Of a stretch of DNA of 64,000 bases, positions 47,461 to 57,343 are shown piece after piece. Origin of the DNA: Methylomonas koyamae (GTDB taxonomy: Bacteria; Pseudomonadota; Gammaproteobacteria; Methylococcales; Methylomonadaceae). The stretch is taken from assembly GCF_006483455.1 (NCBI RefSeq), contig NZ_PPPU01000022.1, positions 1 to 64,000 on the forward strand. The letters run 5' to 3'. The notes under the pieces are model-generated. The model ran no database searches. It was given only the letters and a program-made list of their open reading frames with translations, and was not told the DNA's origin. The position numbers and the translations under genes were made by a program. Positions within the stretch are counted from its first letter, which is position 1, and each line of letters begins with the position of its first letter.

Positions 47461-48564
47461 ATGAATTCAGGAAGCAATTTCAATGGGCTTTACTATGCCG
47501 GGCGCGACAAATTCAGTGTGCGGTTTACCGTATCCGCGCACGGACTGATCGAATTCGAACTGGCCGAACGGGGGCGACAGGCGATTGCTCTGCAAGGCAC
47601 CACCTTGGAGCTGATCGGCGACCCGTGTACGACCTTGCAAATCGGCTGGTCAGACCACAATGGTCGGCACGCCTTGTTGTGCGCGGAGCCCGGCCTATTC
47701 GTTACCCTGCTGTCGCTGAATTTACCGCAACCGGCTCGCGCGCACCTAACTGCCTTGCAAACCCGGCAGCGTCAAACACTCAGCGGCGAAAAACATCGAG
47801 TGCCGGTTTACCTGGGGCTGATTGCGGCGTTTTTTGTTGGCGGATATGCGGCGTTGCACTATGCCGCGCCCTTGATCGCCGATTTGATTCCCTATGAATG
47901 GGAGCAAAAAATCGGCGAAGTTGCCTTCGAACACTACCAAACCGGTAAACGAACTATCGCGGATCAAACCGTCACCGACGGGGTTAACGCCATCGTTAAC
48001 CGCATAGATCAGTTCGACGGCGCGGAGATCGCATACCAGGTGGCGGTGGTCGATGCCGACATGATCAACGCGTTTGCTTTCCCCGGCGGTTACGTGGTGG
48101 TGACTACCGGGCTGATCGAAAATGCCGACAATCCCGAACAAGTCGCAGGCGTGTTAGCGCATGAATTGACCCATGTGCTGCAGCGACACGGGATGCGAAA
48201 ACTGGTGCGTCAGGCCGGTATGGGGGTGTTGATCGGCATTGTATTCGGCGACGTGTCGGTACTGTCGCAGTTGATCGAACTTAGCTCGCAACTGGATAGC
48301 CTGTCATTCGACCGCGATCAGGAGCGCCGCGCCGACGACGGGGCGATCGAAATCATGACCGCTGCCGGCTTATCGCCGCAAAACCTGGCGGCTTTTTTTA
48401 AAAAAATTCAAACCGCGGATACGCTGACCGGCAGCATCCCGGTGCTGTTGCAAACTCATCCGCTAACCGAGGAGCGCATTCAACGCGTGACAGCCGCCGC
48501 CGAGCCGGCACAGCCCTTTCGGTTCGAGATGGATTGGGGCAAAGTCAAACAAGGGATAAAGTAA
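47461..48564 (+). CDS. M48 family membrane metallopeptidase
   Basis: A 367-residue protein. Residues 1-105 are a small soluble domain of the type often fused to M48 peptidases, residues about 115-140 are a transmembrane helix, and the peptidase domain follows with zinc site HELTH at 234-238 and the third-ligand region DQERRADDGAIEIM. Unlike BepA, no TPR tail is present. It probably degrades membrane or periplasmic proteins. The ATG at 47461 sits 34 bases after the AIM24 gene. Confidence 0.9.
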   Translation: MNSGSNFNGLYYAGRDKFSVRFTVSAHGLIEFELAERGRQAIALQGTTLELIGDPCTTLQIGWSDHNGRHALLCAEPGLFVTLLSLNLPQPARAHLTALQTRQRQTLSGEKHRVPVYLGLIAAFFVGGYAALHYAAPLIADLIPYEWEQKIGEVAFEHYQTGKRTIADQTVTDGVNAIVNRIDQFDGAEIAYQVAVVDADMINAFAFPGGYVVVTTGLIENADNPEQVAGVLAHELTHVLQRHGMRKLVRQAGMGVLIGIVFGDVSVLSQLIELSSQLDSLSFDRDQERRADDGAIEIMTAAGLSPQNLAAFFKKIQTADTLTGSIPVLLQTHPLTEERIQRVTAAAEPAQPFRFEMDWGKVKQGIK

Positions 48565-48790
48565 AGCGCGCAGATCTTCGATCGCGCTGAGAACTGTCCC
48601 CACCCATCGCTTTCCGCGTCGGGTTTTCGCTGTGCACATCCAGCGTATGCATGACGTATCCGGTCAGCACGGTGAGGGGAACTCGGCGCTACCGCATTAC
48701 TCTAGTTCTAACAGTCTGGTCTGCTTGAAGTCATTGATAGAACTTCCAGCAAATCGCGCTTTGCAACAAGTTGAATGGCCTCGAACGCTT

Positions 48791-49687
48791 TCACAACGCG
48801 CTGCGGCTCGAGTAACTCTGCGTGGTGCCAAGCGGATGTGCTGCGTCCCGCCTATTCGCCGACGTCACCGGCAGTTCGAAATAACGCCCCTGTACCAAAT
48901 CGAAGCCGCTCTGTCTGGCCAATGCCGCGCTGCGCTTGTCGGCGACATCCAATAGCAAGCTGCGGCCATTGACCGAGGCGACCAGGCTGTTCAGTTGCTG
49001 GATTTTGCCCAGCAACTGGTTGTCTCTGACTTGATCCAAATGCTCGGCGGATAAGCCGACAAAATCCGGCGATACCCTCGAGATCAATTCCAGCGCAGCT
49101 TTTTCCAGCGACTGAACGTCGAATTTCAACGCCAGCCGGTAACCGCGGCGTTGGTAATTTTCCAGACCTTTTTGCAGGGACGGAAAGAAGCGGGCGTAAG
49201 CGTTGCTGACGCTCAGCGCAATGGCCACGTTACTGGTTTGCAAGCCGCATTTGACGATGATCTCTTCGAAGTAAGCACCGTGGTCGGCCTTGACGCCCAG
49301 AATATGCCGCGGATCGACGTAAAGAAATAGCAATTCGTCCAGATGCGACTGCGGCAAGTAATTCAGCATGTGCACGGTGCGGGTCAGCCGGTCGAAGTTG
49401 ATCACCGAATCGCTGTTGCCGGGCGCTTGAGGCAGACTGAGCAGATTGTCCAGCTCGTTACCCAACAGCGTCTGTACCGGATTCGCCGCGACCGTCAATT
49501 GCGCGATATGGCCGACGACCTGCGACGTGCGCAAGGTTTCCCGGATCGGCGCCAAGGTGCTGCCGACTTTGATCGGCCCGAACAAGCCGTGTACGGTGCC
49601 GTTCTCCAACAAAAACGGCCGGATACCATCGCTGTGTTCCTGTTCTAGGCGGTCGTTGAAATATTCCACGAGTTGTTGCAAAGGCAT
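48791..49687 (-). CDS. degenerate EAL-domain protein
   Basis: A 298-residue protein with the fold of c-di-GMP phosphodiesterases but without their catalytic residues. There is no EAL triad, the DDFG metal site reads KFDVQ, and the YLKID and AEGVE motifs read FVGLS and LDVAD. The terminal QGRYFELP is retained. It is thus likely a c-di-GMP or protein-binding regulator. It starts behind GAGGAAG and is divergent from the N-ATPase operon, with 236 bases between. The last 25 residues are unconserved. Confidence 0.75.
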   Translation of the reverse strand: MPLQQLVEYFNDRLEQEHSDGIRPFLLENGTVHGLFGPIKVGSTLAPIRETLRTSQVVGHIAQLTVAANPVQTLLGNELDNLLSLPQAPGNSDSVINFDRLTRTVHMLNYLPQSHLDELLFLYVDPRHILGVKADHGAYFEEIIVKCGLQTSNVAIALSVSNAYARFFPSLQKGLENYQRRGYRLALKFDVQSLEKAALELISRVSPDFVGLSAEHLDQVRDNQLLGKIQQLNSLVASVNGRSLLLDVADKRSAALARQSGFDLVQGRYFELPVTSANRRDAAHPLGTTQSYSSRSAL

Positions 49688-49890
49688 GATCGCTTCCTCT
49701 TGAATAAAGTTGTAGAGCGGGCAAAACAGCCGGTCGGGTCAGTACCGTCCGGCGTTATACGGAGCAATGTTAATGACTGCGTTTTGTGAAATAAAACGAT
49801 ATTATTAGAATTGTTAATCTCAATTATGGATAAATAGAGACCGCACCGCGCGCCGGTGTGGCGCTGGTGAAATACCGGACTTAGGAGTAG

Positions 49891-51767
<1,877 letters not shown>

Positions 51768-51769
51768 CG

Positions 51770-52048
51770 ATGAGTTTTCGCAATAAATTGATCGAATTCA
51801 CCCGGCGCGATGCGCGGCGCTTGCAGGAACAACGCCGGCAATCGGCGTCCTGGCTCGGTGTGTTGCTGTACGGCGGTACGCTGGGACTGTTGTTTGTGGT
51901 GCCCATCGTGGCCGGCGCCTACCTGGGGCGTTGGCTGGATACGCTGGCAGCGGGCTATTCGGTACGCTGGACCGTCAGCCTGATCGTATTGGGCATTGTG
52001 GTCGGCGGCTACAATGCCGTCCGGTTTTTGCAGGAGCATTCGCGATGA
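51770..52048 (+). CDS. atpQ: N-ATPase accessory membrane protein AtpQ (AtpI-like)
   Basis: A 92-residue protein with two transmembrane helices (about 27-50 and 63-84) and the [20 protein letters not shown] motif of the ATPase_gene1/AtpQ family, an AtpI relative thought to help c-ring assembly. In canonical N-ATPase operons atpR follows; here the AtpQ stop overlaps the start of atpB, so there is no atpR. Confidence 0.87.
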   Translation: MSFRNKLIEFTRRDARRLQEQRRQSASWLGVLLYGGTLGLLFVVPIVAGAYLGRWLDTLAAGYSVRWTVSLIVLGIVVGGYNAVRFLQEHSR

Positions 52049-52731
52049 CCGAGCCCGACCTTACCTTGCATCTCGGACCGCTGGCGATCAGCGGCACGGT
52101 GTTGACCACCTGGGGCGTGATGGCCGGATTTACCTTGCTGGCGTTACTGCTGCGCTGGCCGGCGAAGGGCGGATTGGCGCGGCTGCATACGGCGCTGGAG
52201 GCGGTGGTGGTCGCCATAGAAGGCGCAATCGGCGAGGTGCTGCCGGCAGCTGCGGTGCGACGGGTATTGCCGTTCGTCGCGACGCTGTGGCTGTTCGTGT
52301 TGGTCGCCAATCTGGTCGGCCTGATTCCGGGCTTGCATTCGCCAACCCGCGATTTATCCGCCACGGCCGCACTGGCGGTACTGGTGTTCGTTTCCACCCA
52401 TTGGTTCGGGATTCGCGACCGCGGCCTGCGCAACCATCTGCGCCACTACATCGAACCCAGCGTGATCCTGCTACCGTTTCATATCATCAGCGAATTGACC
52501 AGGACGCTGGCCTTGGCGATCCGTTTGTTCGGCAACGTCATGAGTCTGGAAATGGCCGCGTTGCTGGTATTGCTGATCGCCGGCTTTTTGGTGCCGGTGC
52601 CGCTGTTAATGCTGCACGTGGTCGAAGCCGTGGTGCAGGCCTATATCTTCGGCATGCTGGCCTTGATTTACATCGCCGGCGCGCTGGAACCCAACGAATC
52701 CGACACTTCAGTCACGGAGAATCCGTCATGA
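52045..52731 (+). CDS. atpB: N-ATPase subunit a
   Basis: A 228-residue membrane subunit with about five helices. The essential Arg of the ion half-channel is in [16 protein letters not shown]. The last helix ends in [16 protein letters not shown]. The ATG at 52045 overlaps atpQ by 4 bases; an in-frame start at 51931 would overlap atpQ wholly and is rejected. Stop overlaps atpE by 4 bases. Confidence 0.93.
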   Translation: MTEPDLTLHLGPLAISGTVLTTWGVMAGFTLLALLLRWPAKGGLARLHTALEAVVVAIEGAIGEVLPAAAVRRVLPFVATLWLFVLVANLVGLIPGLHSPTRDLSATAALAVLVFVSTHWFGIRDRGLRNHLRHYIEPSVILLPFHIISELTRTLALAIRLFGNVMSLEMAALLVLLIAGFLVPVPLLMLHVVEAVVQAYIFGMLALIYIAGALEPNESDTSVTENPS

Positions 52732-52994
52732 CCGATTTACACCTGTTCAGCATCATCTCCACCGGCGTGGCCGGGCTGGTCATTGCCCTGGGCACGATGC
52801 TGCCGGCCATCGCGATGGGCAAAGCCATTGCCAGCGCGTTGGAAGCGCTGGCCCGGCAGCCGGAAGCGGAAAAAACCATCACCCGCACCTTATTTATCGG
52901 TTTGGCGATGATCGAATCGCTGGCGATTTATTGTCTGGTGGTAGCGTTGATCGTGCTGTTCCGCAACCCGTTGCTGGAGTATTTCCTGGGTTAG
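52728..52994 (+). CDS. atpE: N-ATPase subunit c
   Basis: An 88-residue hairpin of two helices joined by the polar ARQPE loop. The ion-binding carboxylate is E63, followed by S64 and with Y68, as in sodium-type c subunits, but L65 replaces the Thr of Ilyobacter. In helix 1 the position equivalent to the Gln ligand (Glu in other N-ATPases, as I recall) is M30. The ion is therefore uncertain. Overlaps atpB by 4 bases. Confidence 0.92.
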   Translation: MTDLHLFSIISTGVAGLVIALGTMLPAIAMGKAIASALEALARQPEAEKTITRTLFIGLAMIESLAIYCLVVALIVLFRNPLLEYFLG

Positions 52995-53041
52995 GCCGCC
53001 GAGCTATCCCTATCGCTCCCCCAATCCACCGGACTTCTGCC

Positions 53042-53797
53042 ATGATGCAACTCGACTGGACCACGTTTATTTTGGAAATCCTCAATTTCCTGGTGCTGGT
53101 GTGGATACTGCAGCGCTTTCTGTACCGGCCGGTTCTGGCGCTACTGGACGCCCGCCAGCAACGCATCAACCAGCAAACCGAGCGCGCCGCGCAATTGCAC
53201 GCCGAAGCCGAAGCCTTGCAAAGCCAGTACCAGGCGCGCCTGGCGGATTGGCAGCAACAACAGGATGCCGCGCGGCGGGCGCTGGAGGAAGAGTTGGCGC
53301 AACTGCGCAGCAGCGAATTGGACGCGCTGAGGAAAACTTTGGCCGACGAAGAAGCCAAGTTTCGGGTGCGCAATCAGGCGGCCACCGCCACCCGCGAAGC
53401 CGCCTTGATCCGCGAAGCGGCGGCCAAGGCCTACGCCCAGACCGCAGCCATGCTGCAGCGGATGGCCGGACCGGATTTGACCGGACGCATCGTCGAGATT
53501 TTCCTGGAAGATTTGCGGCAGTTGCCGGAAACGGAGCTCGCGGCATTGCATAAAGCAGCGGCAGCTCTGATCCAGGCGTCGGCGGTGACGATAGCCAGCG
53601 CCCACCCGTTAACCGACGCCGAGCAGGGTCGACTCGGCCAAGCGTTGTCGGCGGCGGCCGGTCGCGAGCTGGCTTTCAACTTCTCCATCGACCCGGCCTT
53701 GATCGCCGGCGTCCGCGCCGTAGTCGGCGAATGCCAGTTGCACGCCAATTTGGCCGACGAACTGGCTTTTTTCCGCCGCCAAACCAACCATGACTGA
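53042..53797 (+). CDS. atpF: N-ATPase subunit b with delta-like C-terminal domain
   Basis: A 251-residue stalk subunit. One N-terminal helix (about 9-28, [20 protein letters not shown]) leads a long charged coiled coil; the last 100 residues resemble the delta domain ([22 protein letters not shown]). This b/delta fusion replaces a separate atpH, as is normal in N-ATPases. Two ATG codons are adjacent at 53042; the second is equally possible. Overlaps atpA by 8 bases. Confidence 0.92.
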   Translation: MMQLDWTTFILEILNFLVLVWILQRFLYRPVLALLDARQQRINQQTERAAQLHAEAEALQSQYQARLADWQQQQDAARRALEEELAQLRSSELDALRKTLADEEAKFRVRNQAATATREAALIREAAAKAYAQTAAMLQRMAGPDLTGRIVEIFLEDLRQLPETELAALHKAAAALIQASAVTIASAHPLTDAEQGRLGQALSAAAGRELAFNFSIDPALIAGVRAVVGECQLHANLADELAFFRRQTNHD

Positions 53798-55229
53798 AGC
53801 GAATCCGCCTTACCGTTTCGGTTTGCGTTTGTCCGAACGCGGTTGTGTGGCCGGGATCGGCGACGGCATCGCCTGGATCCGCGGCCTGCCGTCGGCCAGG
53901 CTTGACGAACTGATCGGCTTCGACGACGGTAGTTCGGGTTTGGTATTCCAACTCGGCAAGGAAGTGTTGGGCGCGATCCTGCTGTCGCAGAGCCGCGGCG
54001 TCAACGCCGGCATGGCGGTGCAGCACATTGGCCGCAAATTGGAGATCGGTGTCGGCGACGCCCTGTTGGGACGGGTAGTCGACCCGCTGGGCAATCCGCT
54101 GGACGGTTTGCCGGCACCGCAAATTCGCCAGTTCCGGCCATTGGAAGCCGCCGCACCGAGCATTATCGAACGGGATTTCGTCACCGAACCGTTTTATACC
54201 GGCTGCAAGATCGTCGATAGTCTGATCCCGATCGGCAAGGGCCAGCGCCAATTGATCATCGGTGACGATGGTGTCGGCAAAAGCGCCCTGGCCTTGGATG
54301 CGGTGTTGAACCAGCGCGGCCGCAACGTGTTGTGCGTGATGGTGTTGATCGGCCAACCGCGCTCGTCGGTGGCCGGCACCTTGGAAGCCTTGCGTGCCGC
54401 CGGTGCACTGGATTACACCGTGCTGGTGGTGGCCGAAGCCAATGCCTTGCCGGGTTTTCGCTATCTGGCGCCGTTTGCCGGCTGCGCCATCGCCGAGCAC
54501 TGGATGCGGCTGGGCCGCGATACGCTGGTGGTCTACGACGATCTGACCCGCCACGCTCAGTCCTACCGCGAGCTGTCGCTACTATTGCAACGGCCGCCGG
54601 GCCGCGAAGCCTATCCGGGGGATATTTTTTATCTGCATTCGCGCTTACTGGAACGCTCGACGGTGTTGAGCCTGCAACACGGCGGCGGCAGCATGACCGC
54701 GCTACCGATCATCGAAACCCGGCAAGGCGAATTGTCGGCCTATATCCCGACCAATCTGATTTCGATTACCGACGGCCAGATTTATTTCGAGAGCAAATTA
54801 TTCGCCGCCGGCATCCTGCCGGCCATCGATATCGGCCGGTCGGTGTCGCGGATCGGCGGCAAGGCCCAGCATCCGGCCATCAAAAACGCCGCCGCCCATA
54901 TCCGGCTGGACTATCTGCAATTTCTGGAGCTGGAACTGTTCGCCCGCTTCGGCACCCGGCTGGAAGCCAGCGTCGAGGAAAAATTGCAGAGCGGCCGGCT
55001 GTTGCGGGAAATTCTGAAGCAGGACCGCTTGCAGCCTTGGTCCGAAGCGGCGCATCTGGCCTGGTTGCTGGCTTACGGCGAAGGTTTGCTGGCCGGTGTC
55101 GCGCCGGAACAAGCGGCCGGGGTGTTGGCCTATCTACAGCAACAACTGGCGGAGACCCGCTTGAGCCTGGATTCGCCGAAGCAGCAATGGCTGGCGGCGC
55201 TCAGGCAATGGCTGGCGGCTAAACCATGA
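53790..55229 (+). CDS. atpA: N-ATPase subunit alpha
   Basis: A 479-residue non-catalytic nucleotide-binding subunit. The P-loop is [10 protein letters not shown], differing from the GDRQTGKTA of standard alpha subunits, and the [12 protein letters not shown] and [19 protein letters not shown] segments are conserved. The stop overlaps atpG by 4 bases. Confidence 0.95.
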   Translation: MTEANPPYRFGLRLSERGCVAGIGDGIAWIRGLPSARLDELIGFDDGSSGLVFQLGKEVLGAILLSQSRGVNAGMAVQHIGRKLEIGVGDALLGRVVDPLGNPLDGLPAPQIRQFRPLEAAAPSIIERDFVTEPFYTGCKIVDSLIPIGKGQRQLIIGDDGVGKSALALDAVLNQRGRNVLCVMVLIGQPRSSVAGTLEALRAAGALDYTVLVVAEANALPGFRYLAPFAGCAIAEHWMRLGRDTLVVYDDLTRHAQSYRELSLLLQRPPGREAYPGDIFYLHSRLLERSTVLSLQHGGGSMTALPIIETRQGELSAYIPTNLISITDGQIYFESKLFAAGILPAIDIGRSVSRIGGKAQHPAIKNAAAHIRLDYLQFLELELFARFGTRLEASVEEKLQSGRLLREILKQDRLQPWSEAAHLAWLLAYGEGLLAGVAPEQAAGVLAYLQQQLAETRLSLDSPKQQWLAALRQWLAAKP

Positions 55230-56029
55230 GCCAGCGGCGGGAAGTAGAAGCGCGGTTGGCGCTGTTCGACGAATTGTCCGGCATCCTCGGCGCGATGCGC
55301 AGTTTTGCGTTGGCCGAATTGCGCAAGGTCGGCAAGCGCGAAGCCGGCCAGCAGCTGGTCGTAGAGTCGTTGCTGGCCGCTTTGCACGATTTGTCCGGCG
55401 CCTTGCCGGAAGCGTTTTATGCCGATACCGCCAAAACCCGCGCCGATATCTGGTTGTTGTTCGGCTCGGTGCGCGGCTTTTGCGGCAGTTTCAACGAAGA
55501 CGTGCTGCGTTTTTGGCAGGGTGCAGCCGAGCTTGAAGCGCCGTTGATTTTGGTGGGCGAGCGCCTGCATTGCCTATTCGACGGTCATGAATCCGCCGTT
55601 TTTCTGGACGGCGCCGAGGGCGGACTGGATGCGCCGGCGGCGATTGACCGGATTTTGGCGGCGGTCGCCGAACTGCGCGGCGATAGCGATTATGGTTTGA
55701 TGGTCTGCATTCGCGACGAGCAGGGCGCTCGCAGCCAGCGCTTGTGGCCGTTGCCACCCATTGCCGGCGGGAGTGTTCCGCTGGAACTGCCGTTGACTTA
55801 TCAGCGTCCTGCCGCAGTTGCGATGGGCGTTGCCGAACAGTATTGGTTCCATGTGCTGCTGGCGCTGATGTTGCGTTCGATTCGGGTCGAAAATCATATG
55901 CGCTTGATGCAGATGGAAACTGCGCTACGTCATCTGGAACACGGCGGCGAGGACTTGCAACGCCAGCGCAACCGTCTGCGGCAGGAGGAAATCGTCGAGG
56001 AAATCGAGTTGATGGTCGGCCGGCGGTAG
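55226..56029 (+). CDS. atpG: N-ATPase subunit gamma
   Basis: A 267-residue rotor subunit. N- and C-terminal helices form the central coiled coil ([36 protein letters not shown]), with the [11 protein letters not shown] segment between. It is more divergent from housekeeping gamma than the other subunits, as expected for N-ATPases. Last gene of the atpDCQBEFAG order. Confidence 0.9.
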   Translation: MSQRREVEARLALFDELSGILGAMRSFALAELRKVGKREAGQQLVVESLLAALHDLSGALPEAFYADTAKTRADIWLLFGSVRGFCGSFNEDVLRFWQGAAELEAPLILVGERLHCLFDGHESAVFLDGAEGGLDAPAAIDRILAAVAELRGDSDYGLMVCIRDEQGARSQRLWPLPPIAGGSVPLELPLTYQRPAAVAMGVAEQYWFHVLLALMLRSIRVENHMRLMQMETALRHLEHGGEDLQRQRNRLRQEEIVEEIELMVGRR

Positions 56030-56376
56030 CAAACCGCACTCGCCCAGGTCCCCAAGTCAACCGCCCGACCCGGCACCGGATCGGCCGGGCCACTTTGCTC
56101 TTTTCAATCAGTCGTTTGCAAAACCCGGCCCGGCCGACCGGCGCCGTGCCACCGCTACCTGCCTAGGCGCAATCCCTCTTGCGTTCTCGTTTCAAAATTG
56201 CCTCGATTGTCGCAACTGTTGCGGCCCGGACTGACCTTGGCTTCAAGTTCCGCGAGTATGGGCTACAGTTTACCGGTAACGCGCCGCGGCCAGCAGGCCG
56301 GTGCAGCGCGGCCGGAGGCCTTGGTTGCTAACAGCCGGTGCCGCGTCCTTTCAACTTATTACAGATGGAGTAAAAC
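56030..56376. other. intergenic region between the N-ATPase and signalling operons
   Basis: About 350 bases without a supported gene. Several short GC-rich inverted repeats occur (for example GGCCGG and CCGGCC around 56080-56140), but no T-run terminator is clear. A purine-rich TGGAG site lies before the next ATG. Confidence 0.45.
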
Positions 56377-56730
56377 ATGACGGAAAAACATTGTCTGATT
56401 GTCGACGACAGCAAGATGTCCAGAATGATGGTGAAAAAAATCATTCTGGAGGCGCATCCCGATTGGCATATCGTCGAAGCCGAGAACGGGCAGCAAGCGA
56501 TCGACAGAGCCGGCGAAGCCAAGTACGACATCATTTTGCTGGATTACAACATGCCCGTCATGGAAGGCGGCCAAGCGGCCGAAATCATCCGTCCGATGCA
56601 AGCCGAGGCCAAGATGGCGTTCCTGACCGCCAACGTGCAAGAGGCGGTAAAGAATCTGGCGGTGCAATTGCACATCGACTTTATCCCCAAACCGATCACA
56701 GAAGCCAAAATCAAAGCCTATGTCGGATAA
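56377..56730 (+). CDS. CheY-like response regulator receiver
   Basis: A 117-residue single-domain receiver. The acidic pocket is in IVDDSK, the phospho-acceptor is D56 in ILLDYNMP, and the conserved Lys is in IPKPITE. With no output domain it acts by protein contact. It overlaps the CheC-like gene by 11 bases and is probably the target of the hybrid kinase two genes on. Confidence 0.92.
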   Translation: MTEKHCLIVDDSKMSRMMVKKIILEAHPDWHIVEAENGQQAIDRAGEAKYDIILLDYNMPVMEGGQAAEIIRPMQAEAKMAFLTANVQEAVKNLAVQLHIDFIPKPITEAKIKAYVG

Positions 56731-57343
56731 CTTGATTGAGAATGACGAAGATTTTTTAGATGCCGTCGCCGAAGTGCTTAATATCGGCATGGGTTACGCT
56801 GCCAGCGTACTCAGCGAAATGGTCAACGAAGAGGTGAAGCTGAGTGTGCCCGGCGTGACCTTTGTCTCGCGTCCGGAGGCTTTGAAGGTGATTCAAGCCA
56901 AGACCGATCGCGATGTCAGCGGCGTTTGCCAGCAATTCGACGGCGTGATGGGCGGCGACGTACTGCTGCTGTTTCCGGAGGAAAAAAGCCTGCAGTTGGT
57001 CAGAGCCGTACTGCAGCAGGACTTGTCGCTGGAAGACTTGACCGAAATGGAACAGGAGGCGATGGCGGAAATCGGCAATGTCATATTGAACGGTTGTTTA
57101 TGCAGCATCGCCGATCTGTTCAATCAGCGGATTTCCGGCGGCATCCCCGAATTCGTAAAAGGTTCTTTGGCGGACATCCTTACCGACAACGAGTTGCGCG
57201 AAAAAGTCGAGGCTTGCGTGTTGTTGTTGAACATGGAGTTCTCGCTCGATAAGAACCGCGTCGAGGGTTACGTCACCTTTTTGATGGACGTCGAATCGAT
57301 GTCGATATTCAAGCAAAGCGTCAAGTCTTATCTGGGTATGTGA
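56720..57343 (+). CDS. CheC-like phosphatase
   Basis: A 207-residue protein with the two CheC phosphatase motifs: FLDAVAEVLNIGMG (ExxN in the first half) and EQEAMAEIGNVILNG in the second. CheC/CheX proteins dephosphorylate CheY-type receivers. Its overlap with the upstream receiver gene predicts that it resets that regulator. It is not beside flagellar genes, so a non-chemotactic role is likely. Confidence 0.88.
   Translation: MSDNLIENDEDFLDAVAEVLNIGMGYAASVLSEMVNEEVKLSVPGVTFVSRPEALKVIQAKTDRDVSGVCQQFDGVMGGDVLLLFPEEKSLQLVRAVLQQDLSLEDLTEMEQEAMAEIGNVILNGCLCSIADLFNQRISGGIPEFVKGSLADILTDNELREKVEACVLLLNMEFSLDKNRVEGYVTFLMDVESMSIFKQSVKSYLGM

Noticed and set aside
52728-56029. Housekeeping F1Fo ATP synthase
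   Set aside because: Gene order D-C first, AtpQ, the b/delta fusion and the absence of a separate atpH identify the N-type ATPase.
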